NCBI GenBank assembly: GCA_947095535.1
Contig: OX352774.1
Location: 6,882,001-6,946,000 of the forward strand
Reading direction: 5' to 3'
DNA: 64,000 nucleotides
From: Poecilobothrus nobilitatus
Taxonomy: Eukaryota > Arthropoda > Insecta > Diptera > Dolichopodidae
A program made the position numbers and the translations under genes. The notes under the pieces are model-generated. The model was not told the origin of the DNA and searched no databases. It saw only the letters and a program-made list of their open reading frames with translations. Shown piece by piece: positions 11,221 to 24,400 of this stretch (position 1 is its first letter; each line of letters begins with the position of its first letter).

Positions 11221-11475
11221 TTAGGTTTAGATTGAAAAAAATGTTAAGCTGAACCTGACATATTATATATGTGATGGAATGTAGCTCTGTAATGGCTGCG
11301 GGGTTACATAAAGAAGAAGTTCTTCAACTTTAATTTTCTTATGATTTTCTTATGGAATAAATTTTATTACTCTAATTTAATGCTGTGGAAGTTTTGCAAA
11401 CAGTTAGATGGACGAACGGATAAAGTGAAACAGATAAGGAAATTTTTTAATTTTTTTGAGAAAAATGTCCAAAGT
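11221..11475 (+). mobile_element. Family A copy, right half (interrupted)
   Basis: Resumes the copy broken by the Harbinger insert: TTTAGATTGAAAAAAATGTTAA, ATGTAGCTCTGTAATGG, a GGGGTTACAT and GAAGTTTTGCAAACAG, then the decayed ACGG region (GGACGAACGGATAAAGTGAAAC). The order and strand match the left half and the 51 kb copy. Confidence 0.65.
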
Positions 11476-14400
11476 TATGAATGAAAAGTTATGAAAATAA
11501 TTTTTTCTTAATTTTCTTAATTCTCGCAATTCATTTTATTTTAATGTTACGATAATATAAATTATACGATCTATACTACTTACGTAAGAAAATTATATTT
11601 AAAATTAAATTTCACTTGGTAATCTGCTGGTTTTGTAGAAAATATAATTAATTTAAAAAAAAAAAACTTTTACCCCGAGTTCTTAGCAGATAACATAGGT
11701 CTTCTCATGAAATGCATAATAAACTTTATTATTATTTTTTAATATTATTTAATGCGTATTTATTTTTATAAGTACTTACCTATATTTTTAACAAATTAAA
11801 TCTGTAATTCTTCTTTTTCAGAAATTAAAAAATAAAATAATATTATGTTTATTAGTTTTCACTCTGTTCTGCCATCTAATCTTATACTAATAATGTTCAA
11901 AATAATTCTGTTCAAGATAAAAGAAGAAAAACGAAAAAATTCCACATCCGCAACAAGAGACTGGTAATAATTATAGCTTGTAGACCTAGTATTCTTTACT
12001 GAATACGGTTACAGAAAAAATAAAAGAAAGCGTCCCAGCTGCCATTTGAAATTTCTTGATAAGACCCGTGCCACGTAATAAGTTTTACATAAAGCTAGGA
12101 GAAGATAGTAAATTCTATGTCACGAGGGTGTTTATTCCTGTGTTATGGTATTAAAAATAACAGTATCTAAAGTTTTTTGTACTTCTTTTTAAAAAGAACA
12201 TAGTATCTTTCTTCGTGTATAAACAACGCATAGCTGTATCTATCAGATGTCGGAAAATATGAACAAAAAATCAACGAAAACTGAGAAGGAAATTAGGTCG
12301 ACTTATTAAAAATTGCATTGAAACTTGAAGAATAAAAATAATAACAATTATAAGAAATTGCCAAAAGATAAATTGAAGTAAAGGAGAATAATGTAATCAA
12401 GAAGGTTCAGAAATTACAGAAATATTGATGCCGAAAAAGTAAACTAGATTTTTTAGTTACTAGTAGTCGATCAGGCTTTTGTAGTCTCAAATAACACTGT
12501 AAAAAAATTTTTAAAAAAATACAACAATGCTTGAATAGTAGTTGCACACTTTTCTTTCTAAGTAAAAGGATTTTTTTTTTCTTTTTTGTAATATTATTTG
12601 TTGTCCTTAAACATGTTGGAAAACAAAACAAGAATGCATCAGTTAAATTTTACATGTAATAAATGAACAAAGAAGCAATTTTTTTTTGGAATTTAAAATT
12701 TAGCTGTACACGTATATTAAAAATTTTACAAGAATGAATATAAAAAAAAAGAAAACTTCTCTGAAATGTTCATAGAGCATAACAATGCCTCCATGCGTTT
12801 AATATTCATATTACAGTAAATAAAGAGCTCGAAGGATTTTATCATAATCATATTTTCTCATTTCCGTTTTTTTTTTTTTTTTTTTTGTAACAGTTGTAAT
12901 ATGAACTCAAGGATACTTTTGTTCAATTTTGGAATAGATGAGAATAAGAAGATAAAAAATAGTTTATCTTATTTTTATATTAAAATAATAACAGCTTATA
13001 TAAAAGCAAACAAAAAAAAAAATTTAATTTTATCCAATATTTAAATTTTTATCCCTGAAAGAAGTTTAAAATGATAATTTTATCTAAGTTCAGTTTTTTT
13101 TAAAAGAAAACTCCAGTTAACCAAAATGTGTAGATATCTATTGTTTAAAAGAAAAATGTGCCCCATCTGACGTGAAAAATTATAAAGTTATGTAAGTTGA
13201 GCAGAAATGAAAGTTACCATAATTTAATATAGGATCAGTTTTTAAAACTAAACAAAAAATTGTTTCTAATATACTTAACTATTTAAATATTTAGGTAGGT
13301 ATATGATACCAGGATATTTGTATTTTTTACAATTGATCTAAAGATATAATTTTAAAAATAATTCGTTTTTCATAAGATCTTAATCATAAAACTTAGATTA
13401 AATGAATTTAGTATAATTTAGTAAATGTAGGATAAAAGTTAAATTAGAATTAAATATAGTTAGGCAAATGAAACTTTGGAATCACTAAATTTTAATTTAA
13501 TTAAAAAAAAAAAACATCAAGGAAAATAAATTTCTATCATACAAATTAAAGAGAATCCGAAGACACCACTATAAAAGAATAGAAGGAGCACGAATCGCCT
13601 ATTAATTTTTGCCTATAACTTATGTACTGTTTGGTCAATAGAAGTTAAGTTCAGGGAATGAAAATTGATTTCAAATTGACAGATATATTGGGAATGAAGT
13701 TTTTAATGTTCACCTTGAATCTCTAAACATTGTGTATATAATCTTCGTTAATTTGAGGGACCTCATGCAGTGAAAGATGATTCCCCTTTCGTGATGTTAG
13801 TGTGACAAGCGAATTTTCGTAAACCAAATTATACCATCTGAAAATTTAAACTACATTATAGAGATTGGTAACAGTAGCTCTTCTTGTTTCTCTTTTGAAT
13901 GTTTTTATTAGAAACATCAAATTTTTTATCTCTTCAGATCAAATACCAACACTTATAAAGGTATTTATAAAATAAATATAAAGGATAAGTGTTCTTGTCA
14001 GGGATAAATGTTATTGCTAGGGAATTTGATGCCATGTGGAAATTTGAATTTTTAGATTAATATTTTAGAAATTTTAGAATTTTCCAGAGAATCTGATTTG
14101 GTTAAACTAGCATGGGGCAATAATTAAAATTTTATCTCTACCATTAATTTGATATGTGCAAAATTAAATATTATCATTTTTAAATGGAAACTTTTGCACT
14201 GAAGCTGCTCCTCGACTGTGAACTATTGTCTTACTGAATTTAACTTTCTATAGATGAGTTATGATGAGTAACATATGATTTATATTAACAAAATGAGTCG
14301 AGATATTTTTGTATCACTTACTATATTGGGGTGTAGATATTATGTAAGAAAATCAAGAAAGAACACTTTGAATTTATTTTTCAATAATTCTTAATCTTTA

Positions 14401-16251
14401 TTTCAATTTTCAAATAATTTTAATAAATTGCTGAATTGCTGAATATCGTGATTTATAAATGAAATTTGTCAACGAACCGTTTTCTTAAATTTAAAAATTT
14501 CCAATACCTACCATTAGATATTTTTCATTAAACATTTATATTCAATTTTTTTATTTTTCATAATTGTTAATGATGTCTGACTGAATTCCAACTAAAATTA
14601 AAAATAAAAAAAAAAAAAACAGTTTTAAAATCGAAGTCTTATTACACAATTTTTTTGTTAAATTTGCATATAAATTGAAATCATAGACGAGACCGGTCAA
14701 ACCACAAATTCTTTATTAAAGATTTATTAATTTTTGATGTATTTGATCCTTAATGAATTCTGGTTGTTTTTTTTTTTTTTAACTTAATTTAAATAAAAGC
14801 ATAAAACGTTTTTGATTTTTTGTTATTACTGACTGTCAGTCAATTTATTTAGTATGGAAAAAAGAATAACTATCAGAACTATAAGGAGTCATAGTTCTTA
14901 GACAATTAGGACTGTTAGAACTTATATTATATTAACATATTTAAAAATAAGGCAGTGGTTTCAAGTTTGTAAACCAAATTTTTACTTATTGAAAAATTAT
15001 AACAACTTGCCAGCTAATCAACATACTAGAAATTAATCTATTGCAAATTTTATATTGAGGATAACCCCCTTAGTTAAAATTTTAACTGAATATTTTTGTG
15101 AATGAAACATTTTTACTTTAAGACGTCTTTTTTACTGACATTTATAACCAATTTTTTATTTTTTAGGTGATAGCGCATAAACGTCTTAAATATTACAACT
15201 TTTAATTTGGTAGCTTTAAGAAACCTAAAAAACGAAGAGTTGGGATTACCAGATAGGGACTATATTTTTAAGGAGATCGAAAAAAGAAAAATGAGAGTTA
15301 TCTTAAAATACCATATTTAAATATGAAAATAAATAAGTTTGATACAGAGTTACCTAATTGGCTGATATTGCAATAACGGTAATAATTCGATTATTTTTAG
15401 AATACATTATTTTGTCTATACCTATTAAAAATGCGCATAAATTCCCATATCTTATTATCCATTCTTCTTTTAATTTTATGACAATTTTTCTTTTTTGTAC
15501 AAATTGATTTTTTCTATAGAAAAGCAGAGGTTAATTGTATTTTCTTAATTTAAAATGCAAAAACAAAAGGAACAATTTTTTTTTAAGCAAAAAATTAATT
15601 TTTATTTCTTAAATATTTGGAAAATTTTTTTCTACTACAAAAAGAAACCGTTAAGCACTATGCAAATCGAGTAGCTATATGATGAAAATTATTTTTCTCA
15701 ATCTTTATTGATGCTAAGAATGGTTTTAAAATAATGGTTTTGAATATCAAGGAAATTATTCTTGAGGCAAAACATATTCATTTTTTTATGTAGAATTTAA
15801 TTTAATATGCTAAATTTTGGTCCAGATAAAAATTAAGTATTCATTTCTTTGATAAATTTCATTTTCATTTTAATTTAATCATTAAAAAAATGAAAAACAA
15901 TTGCAAAGTCTTATCTATAGATACACAAAATAGAAACATTTTTTTTATTGAATTAATTCGAAACTCGTTTTTTTTTTTTTTGTAAAACAAAAGAAAAAAA
16001 AAATTTTTTTTTAACGAAAACTTTCTGTAATGAATTTTAATTGTTTTTAAAATATTTAAAGACTCATTATAATCTTAAATAAGTCGTTATCAAATTTACA
16101 ATGAATATTTTTTCTAAATAATTTTTTTGAATAGATTAATTAAAACATTTATTTTATTGACAAAATATTCGGTAGAAATTAGATGATAATCTTAGAAAAT
16201 ACTTGAGGTGGTAAATTTGGTAATATGTTTGTCACAAAATATAAACTGCAC
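11476..16251. other. Long gene-free AT-rich stretch
   Basis: No coding region, RNA gene or named repeat found. Slightly less AT-rich, unique-looking patches occur at about 11940-12150 and 13550-13830, but they contain stops in all frames. Mononucleotide tracts include about 18 T at 12868 and T/A runs at 14590, 14767 and 15968. The 74-codon reverse frame at 12407-12631 is lysine/leucine-rich low complexity and I judge it chance. Confidence 0.5.
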
Positions 16252-16413
16252 AGGACCCTACTGAGTAAGAACGTGTAAAATACGCTGGAAATGCCTAGGC
16301 ATTCGAATCCCACACACGTCTGAATAATTTTCCCTTACGACATTTACATCAGTCACACCTGTAAGAAAAAGACTGTATAATTTCCTTTTGGCATTTATGT
16401 GGCAGGGGAATAA
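16252..16413 (+). mobile_element. SINE-1 copy, 5' end truncated
   Basis: CTACTGAGTAAGAACGTG corresponds to the end of box A. Box B is well kept as CATTCGAATCCCACAC. The body follows with CCTTACGACATTTACATCAG and TTTATGTGGCAGGGGAATAA. The first bases of the head are degraded to CAGGACCCTA. Confidence 0.82.
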
Positions 16414-18624
16414 TCGAAACATTCAAACTAGATTCTGGATTTGTATTAAACGTTACATTGGAAATTTACAAAAATGCTGGATCTTAGATCCTTTACATAA
16501 ATTTAAAGTTAAGAATTTTAGCTTTGTGGGTGTCCTTCAAAATCAGTTACTTCAATAGAATGGTAATTTTAGAATGTTTTATAAGATCGCTTTGGAAAAA
16601 GTGCACTTTTAGTTTAGATAAAGTAGTTGATTTTTAATACTGTCTCGTGCATTGTAGTTTTTTTTTACGAGTGTCGAATTAAACGTCGAAACTTCAAAAG
16701 TTACACAAAGGAACTGTACATGATTCCTACGAGTATGGTTGTATTTTAAAGACCGTAAACCATCTCCTTTACAATTAAATTTTTGGATTGTACTTTTATT
16801 ACTTTAATATAATTTGATTTTGGGGATAAAGATGTGACAAAGATTTTATTGCGGGATTTAGAATTAAGAATGTTTTTGAAAATTTTAAAGGTGGGCATCT
16901 GTCGCACTTCTTGTTTCACGTTGGAAAACTTTGATTTCTTTGTTTTATTAATTGTTTTATTGACTTAAAGAAATCGTACATATTATATGAATTATTAACA
17001 CTAAGGAAAACTTATGCTGGTATATGGTTTCATAAACACGACGTATGGATGACAAATTGTCATATACGTTGTGTTACACCATCTTAGCAATTCAGGATTA
17101 GTTTAAGGAAGAAGATATCTTACATGCCTTGTTTCTTGTAGGAAAACTGTAAATTTCTAAAGAAATGGAGGCATTAGCTGTTTTATTTCTTTAGAACAAG
17201 TGTTTATCCCTATAAGATCAATGACCGAACTGTGCCGTTAAATGAAGTGAACGTTGGGGTATCAGAAAGATCGTTAATAAGACGAATAGTCCTGTTTTAG
17301 ACATTATCGAAATAACCTGACACAGTCTGGGGCTCCATTTGCTTGACGCTCCATTTTGGACCTAATGTACTTTTTTATACTCTATAGACTACGACCCTAT
17401 AGTTTTAACGGATCTTTTATTTCAAAGTAATTCAAGTCTATTTCGATTTAGTTTAAGTTACTAATTAAATTAAAACATCTTTTTATCTTCCTATGTTATG
17501 TAAGCATTCTAGATATTCCTTTCATTTAATATTTCGCTGGCTATCACGCAGATAGATTGAGATTGACTCTTAGGTATATATGGAATTTATTGAAGTTTTC
17601 CTAAAACTCAATTAATGGAACATTTTCAGTATTAATTAACAAAGAATTAGTACAAAATTTAAACAATTGTCTTAAATGTTAATAAAATTTAAGAGTTGAA
17701 TGATTTTGAGATCTCGAGGAAATCATTCATAATAATAATGTCTGTTTCTGTTCAAATAATAAATTGTAACGAATAATTTTAACCATTCATTTTGTTTTAT
17801 TTTGAATAAAATATTTTTTAAAAGAAATCCCTCATTATTAATATAAATGAGATATTCTTGTTTATTTTTATTTTTCTGTATAAAGAAGACCTTCACCACC
17901 TAAAGGTATGGTATACTTATTTTTAGTGTTTTATATTGAAGAACCTTTTTGTATAAATAAAGAAGGGTTGTAGTAAATTAAATTTTATTATTGAAAAATT
18001 TTGTAAAAGATAACATTTTTCAAAATTATAAGGACTCGCGTAGAAAATTATATTTTACTATCCAAATCCATTTAAAAGTCAACCAAAAGGGATATTAACG
18101 CTTGCGTAAAAAAAATATTAAGAAACAACCGCAAAAATTATTATTAAAAGAAAAGTGGGTAATAATTTGAGAAGATTTAACAAAAATAATAAAATAAAAC
18201 TTTTCTGCCCTAAAAAATTAAAAAAAAAAACACAAAAATAATAAATATAATAAATATGACAATTTATCAATTAAAGCGAGACCACAAAATAGATAAGAAT
18301 AATATAATGTACAAAATTAAAACCACAAAATAACAACATAAAAAGTTAAAATTGATATAAAACTTTACATTAATTCAAAGAAAGATCTCATCACCCAAAA
18401 ATTTTTTTAATTTTTATTATGTATTCAGTTTTTGTATCCTCGAAAAACGTATCCATTCAAAACGAAAGATTTAGAAAATAATAAAAAAAAAAAAACGCAT
18501 ATTCACATCAAAAACGCAGGAATTAAAAGTAGCGAAGCCTATCAACATCAAAAGTCATCATTCCAATTTTAGAAAAATATGAATCACATTGAATAGAAAT
18601 CAAGATTTTGGGACGCTTAGGTTA
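16414..18624. other. AT-rich DNA, nothing recognised
   Basis: No gene. Between about 16880 and 17420 base composition is somewhat more balanced. Two loosely similar phrases occur about 250 bp apart (CTTCTTGTTTCACGTTGGAAA and CCTTGTTTCTTGTAGGAAA), but stops occur in every frame. From 17800 onward it is very A-rich. Confidence 0.45.
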
Positions 18625-19130
18625 TTATTTTGTCAATTTCATTTGTCTATTACGGAAACTAATGTCTGTCTTTCCATTCAACAAAGTGCGTCCGTCTGTT
18701 TACATAACTCTACGCCATTTAAAATACTTGATTTGTGCACTTTAGTATGTAAATTTACCATTATGTTAAAAAAAAATTTGCAATATTTTAGTTGCTCTGT
18801 ATCTTCGGAATGCTTTTAGTCAAAAGCTTGAAATTGTGAGACGAGGTATATTTGAGAATTAATATAAGTTTCCTCAGAATAAAATTTTTTGTTTGAAAAT
18901 CAGCTGTTTTTCCCGCGTTTTCAAATTCTAAAAGCGCTATTTTTAGAAACCAGTGCAAATTTGCCATAAATAAGACATAAAAAATAAAGCTTCAATATTA
19001 TTAATAGCCTTTCTTAATAATATTAGATTTTCCCAAAACTGAAGAAAGCGTCTTTTGATTTTTCACAGTTTTTTCTTATATAAAAAATTATAAGAAAAAT
19101 TACAAATTTTGATGCAAAAATTGTTACAAT
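18625..19130 (-). mobile_element. Family A copy, old
   Basis: Reverse-strand copy recognised by GTGCGTCCGTCTGTTTACAT, AAATTTACCATTATGTTAAA, AGCTTGAAATTGTGAGACGA and ATTAATATAAGTTTCCTCAG. The end TTTTGATTTTTCACAGTTTT also appears in the copies near 58.67 and 31.2 kb. A 76-codon forward frame here is repeat sequence. Confidence 0.65.
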
Positions 19131-20389
19131 TTTAAATGTTATATTATTGTCTTTTAAAAAAAGTTGGCCTTTAAAAATTTTGAGTTTTACATGTTATCTT
19201 CTTTAATATTGTTTTTATTACATATTTTTTACCTCCTCTGTCTTCATTTTTGCCTTAGGATTTAATCTTTTTTGTTTCCAGGCTGTTCAAAAAAAAAAAG
19301 ATTTTTTTTCTTGCACAACAAATATTCCTTTTATACTTTCTGCTTCGTCTTTTTTGAATAATAATTTTTATATCGCGCCTCTATCAGACCGTTTCTTATT
19401 TGTTTTTTTTTTTTGGTGAATTATTATAGCAATTGGAAACAATAAAATGCTTATAATTGCCTTTAAATCAAATGTTTATTATTTTTCCATTATCGCCAGG
19501 GGATTATTATTACAACGAGTCTTCTGGAAGTTACTGCCTCGTACTTATATTTTTTGATCTATTTTTTTTTAGAAACGCTGTAGTTTTTCTGTAGCTTTCA
19601 TCAAGAGTAAAATTGAATTTACAAATTTTAAGTTTTACCACCTGGCTTCCTCAAATTGAGAAATAAAAATAATACTGTCTTAATCTAGTTGTTTTTACTT
19701 TATAAGAAAAAAATTGACATGTTGAAACTATTACGGTTGTGGTCACAGAAAAAGTATCAAAAGTAAAAGTATCTATATGTGATCACGGTCAAGAATCTTA
19801 AAAAATAAAAGAAAAATTAAAGCTCTTAAAAATATAGCGGCGTCTCAAATGTAAGGATTGTAATGGGGCGAAAGGGTGGGAGTAATAAGAATAACTCTAA
19901 TTTCAACTAAGAAACTTGTTTCTTTTTCTTTATTAATTAAATTATGTCCTTCTAATTTCAAAAATAATCAAATGATTAGGCAATATCATCTTTAATAGAC
20001 TATTCCAATTTTAAAACGGATTAGAAAAAATAATATTATAGGCACTATAATAAAAAAAATTAAAAGATGGTTGCAACAAAAAACAAATTAAAAATTTTAA
20101 TTGTTATTTTTGTCCCAAATTAATAAAAAAATTGTGATTTGTTTCATAAAACAGTTTTTGACTTTTAATAACACAAACAAAAAACAAACAACATTACCCA
20201 AGCGGCAAAAATTTAGTATCGGTTACTATACAAAAATAAATATATTATCAAATATATAGAGAGTAGTTAAGAAATTTAGACGTAGTCTGCACATATTGCG
20301 GAAATGTGATGGCTGAAGTTGAGAAAAATTTTATATGCAAAGTAAACACTTTGTTACCCCACAATATTTAAAATTGTGTCATACAAGTG
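19131..20389. other. AT-rich DNA, nothing recognised
   Basis: T-rich then A-rich low-complexity sequence. No reading frame of note and no family identified. Confidence 0.5.
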
Positions 20390-20519
20390 TCAATACATTT
20401 TGTGCATAATATTACAAAACAAAAGCGGGTCTATTACGACAGCCGGTTTACCGAAATAAAGTTTTATCAAAATCCGTGGAGTACATAGTGGGGGCTGCTG
20501 TCCCCAAACTCCCAATAAA
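20390..20519. repeat. Unassigned, more GC-rich block before F array
   Basis: Contains CGACAGCCGGTTTACCG and GGGGGCTGCTGTCCCC, the latter a small GGGG/CCCC hairpin. It sits immediately before the 92-95 bp array and may be the rest of the same element. The 69-codon reverse frame over it has no known motif. Confidence 0.3.
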
Positions 20520-20770
20520 CAAATTATTAAAACCCTGATTTTGTAACCAACTCTACAATCCCTCCTAATGCAGAATCTTGCATATACATATATATACATA
20601 AATAATCTGGAAAAAGGAAATTCCCTAATTTTGAATTCAACTCTAAAATCTCTCCTAATTCAGAATCCCACATATACAAATATTTAAATATTCTGGAAAA
20701 AGTGGCAATTCAGACTTTGTAACAAAAAGTAAAATTCCTTCTAATTCAAAATCGTGCATATACATTTTTT
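20519..20770 (+). repeat. Family F tandem array (about 95 bp units)
   Basis: Starts AAATTATTAAAACCCTGATT. Three units follow, each shaped like TTTTGAATTCAACTCTAAAA, then TCTCCTAATTCAGAATC, then CATATACA, then TATTCTGGAAAAAG. Successive starts are near 20536, 20629 and 20715. The same unit forms the array at the right end of the window, and single copies occur near 33.65 and 46.45 kb (the latter reversed). Confidence 0.7.
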
Positions 20771-21017
20771 TGTGAATTATTTTTCTGCGAATTGTTCTTT
20801 CTGGGAATTGACGGGATACCCAAATATTCAATAAAAAGAAATAAATACTTAGTACATCTTCCATAGTTGATTGTAAACAAATGGAAAAAACCGGATTTTT
20901 AGCAAGAACTGAATTTTAAAAAACCGGAAATGCTGGATTTTAATACATTACTGGACTTATGAATTTATAAACGAATAAAACTTTGTAATAAAACTGACCA
21001 AAGTATTTCGTAATATT
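20771..21017. other. AT-rich DNA, nothing recognised
   Basis: Short AT-rich gap between the F array and the SINE fragment. A GGATTTT/AACCGGAAA-rich phrase near 20890-20940 is not assigned. Confidence 0.4.
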
Positions 21018-21177
21018 TATGGCGAGTTAATGGAACGTTCAAACCCCGGCTGGATTATATAGATTTCAAAAATATATATTAATGTATAGATATAATTAAT
21101 ATTATTGAATGTCGTAATATATAAAAGAAATAAAATAAATTAAATAATTCTTGTGTAAAATAACATATGCTACAATA
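21018..21177 (+). mobile_element. tRNA-headed SINE fragment (SINE-2-like)
   Basis: Begins in the T-arm: ACGTTCAAACCCCGGC is a good box B. It ends TTAAATAATTCTTGTGTAAA, shared with the fragment at 7.1-7.3 kb. The two together define a body of about 140-180 bp after the tRNA part. Box A is not convincing. Confidence 0.55.
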
Positions 21178-21186
21178 CAATAATTA

Positions 21187-21235
21187 CAGCCGAGTAATCA
21201 ACGGCTTAGAGAAACTAATGATTCTAGAAACTGAA
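21187..21235 (-). repeat. 49 bp dispersed sequence, copy 1
   Basis: On the reverse strand it matches 45161-45209 at 44 of 49 positions (counted by eye), including TTCAGTTTCT, AATCATTAG and GTTGATTACT. It lies directly beyond the SINE-2 tail copy on the same strand, so it may be a further 3' part of that element. Confidence 0.6.
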
Positions 21236-21290
21236 ACTTCGTTAAAATATCAACGATTTAGAGGCTTAGTGAATGCTTTATGTTCTTTAT

Positions 21291-21485
21291 AGGGAATCTT
21301 CCAAAGATATCAATAATACCCGACTTGGTATTGTCAAATTTTTACTTTCTAAACCCACCTCTCCTTTTAGCTAACATAAAGGGATGAAAACCCTAACTAC
21401 TAACGCATTAAATTGACTAGGGATTTGAGATAGGAGAGGATAGGACAAGGATCCGGAAGCATTGAATTGGGGGGTAGGACAGTTA
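21291..21485 (-). mobile_element. SINE-2 tail fragment
   Basis: Read on the reverse strand: GTCCTACCCCCCAATTCAAT, TCCTCTCCTATCTC, AGGGTTTTCATCCC, AAAAGGAGAGGTGGGTTTAG and ATCTTTGGAAGATT. All occur in the same order in the 54.65-54.87 kb copy. The tRNA head is absent on this strand. Confidence 0.75.
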
Positions 21486-21493
21486 GAGAACAA

Positions 21494-24400
21494 TATACAT
21501 ATTATACACAATTTTATTAATATTAGTATATATTTTTATGAGTTAAATATTGTTTACGTTTAACGTTTTTGATAATGTTAAATATAAATTGCAACATACC
21601 AAGTAAAAGTGGTGGATTTAGTGTGGTAAAAAAAGAAAAGTTTGCTTTGATAAAATTTTTAGTTGTATATTAAATGATATCGATGATCCCATAATAATGT
21701 AATGCTTCCTTTAAATACGTACAGCTTATATTGTCTATAGTTTATTAACCTAACTGCTACTTGGGTAAAAATAACATAATACAAACTTGAAAATTTAAAA
21801 AATTTTAATAAATGATTTTAAAGTTTGCTCGATTATTTCATTAATTTTCGTATACAATTTTTCGAATTTTCTATACCCACTTTAAAAAAAAAATATTTTT
21901 GTATAATTTTCAATTTTAAAGAAAATACTGGAAAATAATGTAAAAAATATCATCTTTTTACAGTTCAAAAATTCCCAAGTTCGAAAGGCTTTTCGCGAAA
22001 ATTAGAGTGCATTATATTAATTTTAAAATTTCGAAAACTAAAACATGAGCAATTGACTAACTTTTTTTTTAACTGAAAACAAAAATGATATTTAACTTGG
22101 AAAATTAAATACCCAAGCACTTTTTCTATTGTGAATTTAATTTTATAAATCGAAAATTTTGCATTTGATAGTAAAAAGAAGCTATAACCTAAATATAGAG
22201 TAAGTCAATATAGAGTAAGTCAACCATCATGTAATATTCATTGCAATTACATTAAAAATAATGAAAACTGGATTAAAAACCTCTTATATTTAAATATCAG
22301 CTATAATAAGACTTAAAATGTTGTAGAGTATAATCAGTTTTTAAGTAATAGTACATTATAGAGTCTTTCAAAATGTTCTTCAAGTATTAAATTATCTTAA
22401 CGAGATTTATTTTTCCCTTTAAAGTGTCTACTAAGCTACGTATATGTTCTTTAAATTTGAATTTTTCATTTTCATTCTCTTTTCTTCCCATTCTCATTTT
22501 CTTATACTGTTTATTTAATTTTTACTTATCTTACTTTAACAGTACAATAGACCCTGTAAAAATCATTTTAGCCCAAAAAGTGAACTGATATTTTGTTAAT
22601 CAAATTTCTCTACACTCATAGAAAACTATAAATAGCTAGATAGACCGAGAAGGTTAATGGTTGTAGTATTACTAAATCATAGTAACCAAAACATTAGAAG
22701 ACAATCAACATGAAAGTTTATTTATTTATAGCCTATATTTAAAGTTTTCTTTCATTTTCTTATTTATTTTGAGGTTTAAATAAAATTTCGTTGTAGAGGA
22801 AAATCTATTTTCTTTTTTATTGTTGTAAACATTTTAAAAAGTACCAATCATTATTTTCATGACGGTGTAATTTTCCAATTTTTCCTTCAAAAAAGTTTAC
22901 GAGTAACAATAATAAAAAAGTACAATAAAAACAAAATCAAAAAAAAAAAAAAAAAATCATTAAAAAATTCTTCCTTATTATATTTGTTAAATCATGTGTT
23001 AAGCTCGTTAAAATTGACATTCAAAGGACTTTTTACAAATTATATTTTATTTTCTTATAAGAATCTCCTTTAGGGTGTAAATGAAACAACATTGCAAAAA
23101 TAAATAAATAAAATTGATTTCAGATCAATTTTCTGCTCAATTTATCGTTTTTCTTTATGGTATAAAATAAGAAATAAAAGTTATTTTTCTTTTTCTTTCT
23201 CCTTATTTAAAAATACTTAAAATTGATGGAAAATTACAATTTTTATAACTATACTTGTAACTAAATCAAAGTTTTGATTTAATACCGATTCTATTTATAT
23301 TTTAAGTGTTTCATATATTAAAATATGAACTACATATATTTAGTTTAACTATAGCACTATATTTTTAAATAAACATATACATATATTCAATTTTTATAAA
23401 TACTAGATACATAGTAATACTTTTGGAATTCCGGCAATCCCCTTTTGTTCCGCATTTTGTCTCCACAATATTTTCTTAAATATTTGTTTATACAAAATTG
23501 TTGTTTTGTTTTTCTTACTTACAAAAGAGGAAGACAGAGAAAGGGAAGACTGACAGAGGCGGTTTTTTCTTACCAAATGAGTACGCTGTGTATAAGTTTG
23601 TGACCCTGACGGGTTGGATTTTCAAATCCATATGTTTTCTATGATCTGTATAGACAACTAAGTAAAATGAATAAAAAAGATAATGAAACTAAACCTCTTG
23701 TTTTTATCAAATTGAACTATTTTCAAATAATGTTGCCAATCTTGTTTGATATTGAGCAACAATAATTCTTTTAATTGAAGTTAAATGTTATCCCTTTTTA
23801 ATGAGATATTTATAATATATCTAATCTTTTAGAGACGTTGAAATGAATAAAAATTTGGAAAAAAAAATTTAGTTGTTATAGTTTTATTTGAAAATTACCA
23901 CGATATTATTAGAAAAATGTCCGTGACAAGAATACGACTTGAGATTTTATACAAAGAGACAGATTTTTTGTTTAAACTTCTTCATTGGTTCAAGAAAATA
24001 GTTTGAAATTAGTTTGTTGATTGCCGTTTTATGTACTAAAGGAATTTCTTAACAAATGCTCGACGAGTTTATTTTGTACATAATATTTTCGACAAAAAGT
24101 TTGGAAAATTTTACATTAATCTTCCAGTACTTGCATTTGGGTTTTTCGAACTCAAATCGATTTTAAAAGCCAATAATTATTTTTTCTTAATGTTCCTCAT
24201 TTTCTTAGTAAGTGAGCTTTAATAAACACTATTAAACTTTGTACTGAAGAAATGTTTATCATCAAATTTTATATTGCTACTACTTTAGTAGGCATGTAGT
24301 GTTGATTTTCCTAGAAAATTCCCAAATTAAAATAATTTTTTGGCTAGTTCGATATATAAAAATTTACAAAAATCTCCTGTGAGTTAATAGAATTAAGCTA

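Noticed and set aside
18589..18819. 76-codon forward frame
   Set aside because: It falls inside the reverse-strand family A copy and has no counterpart frame in better-preserved copies.
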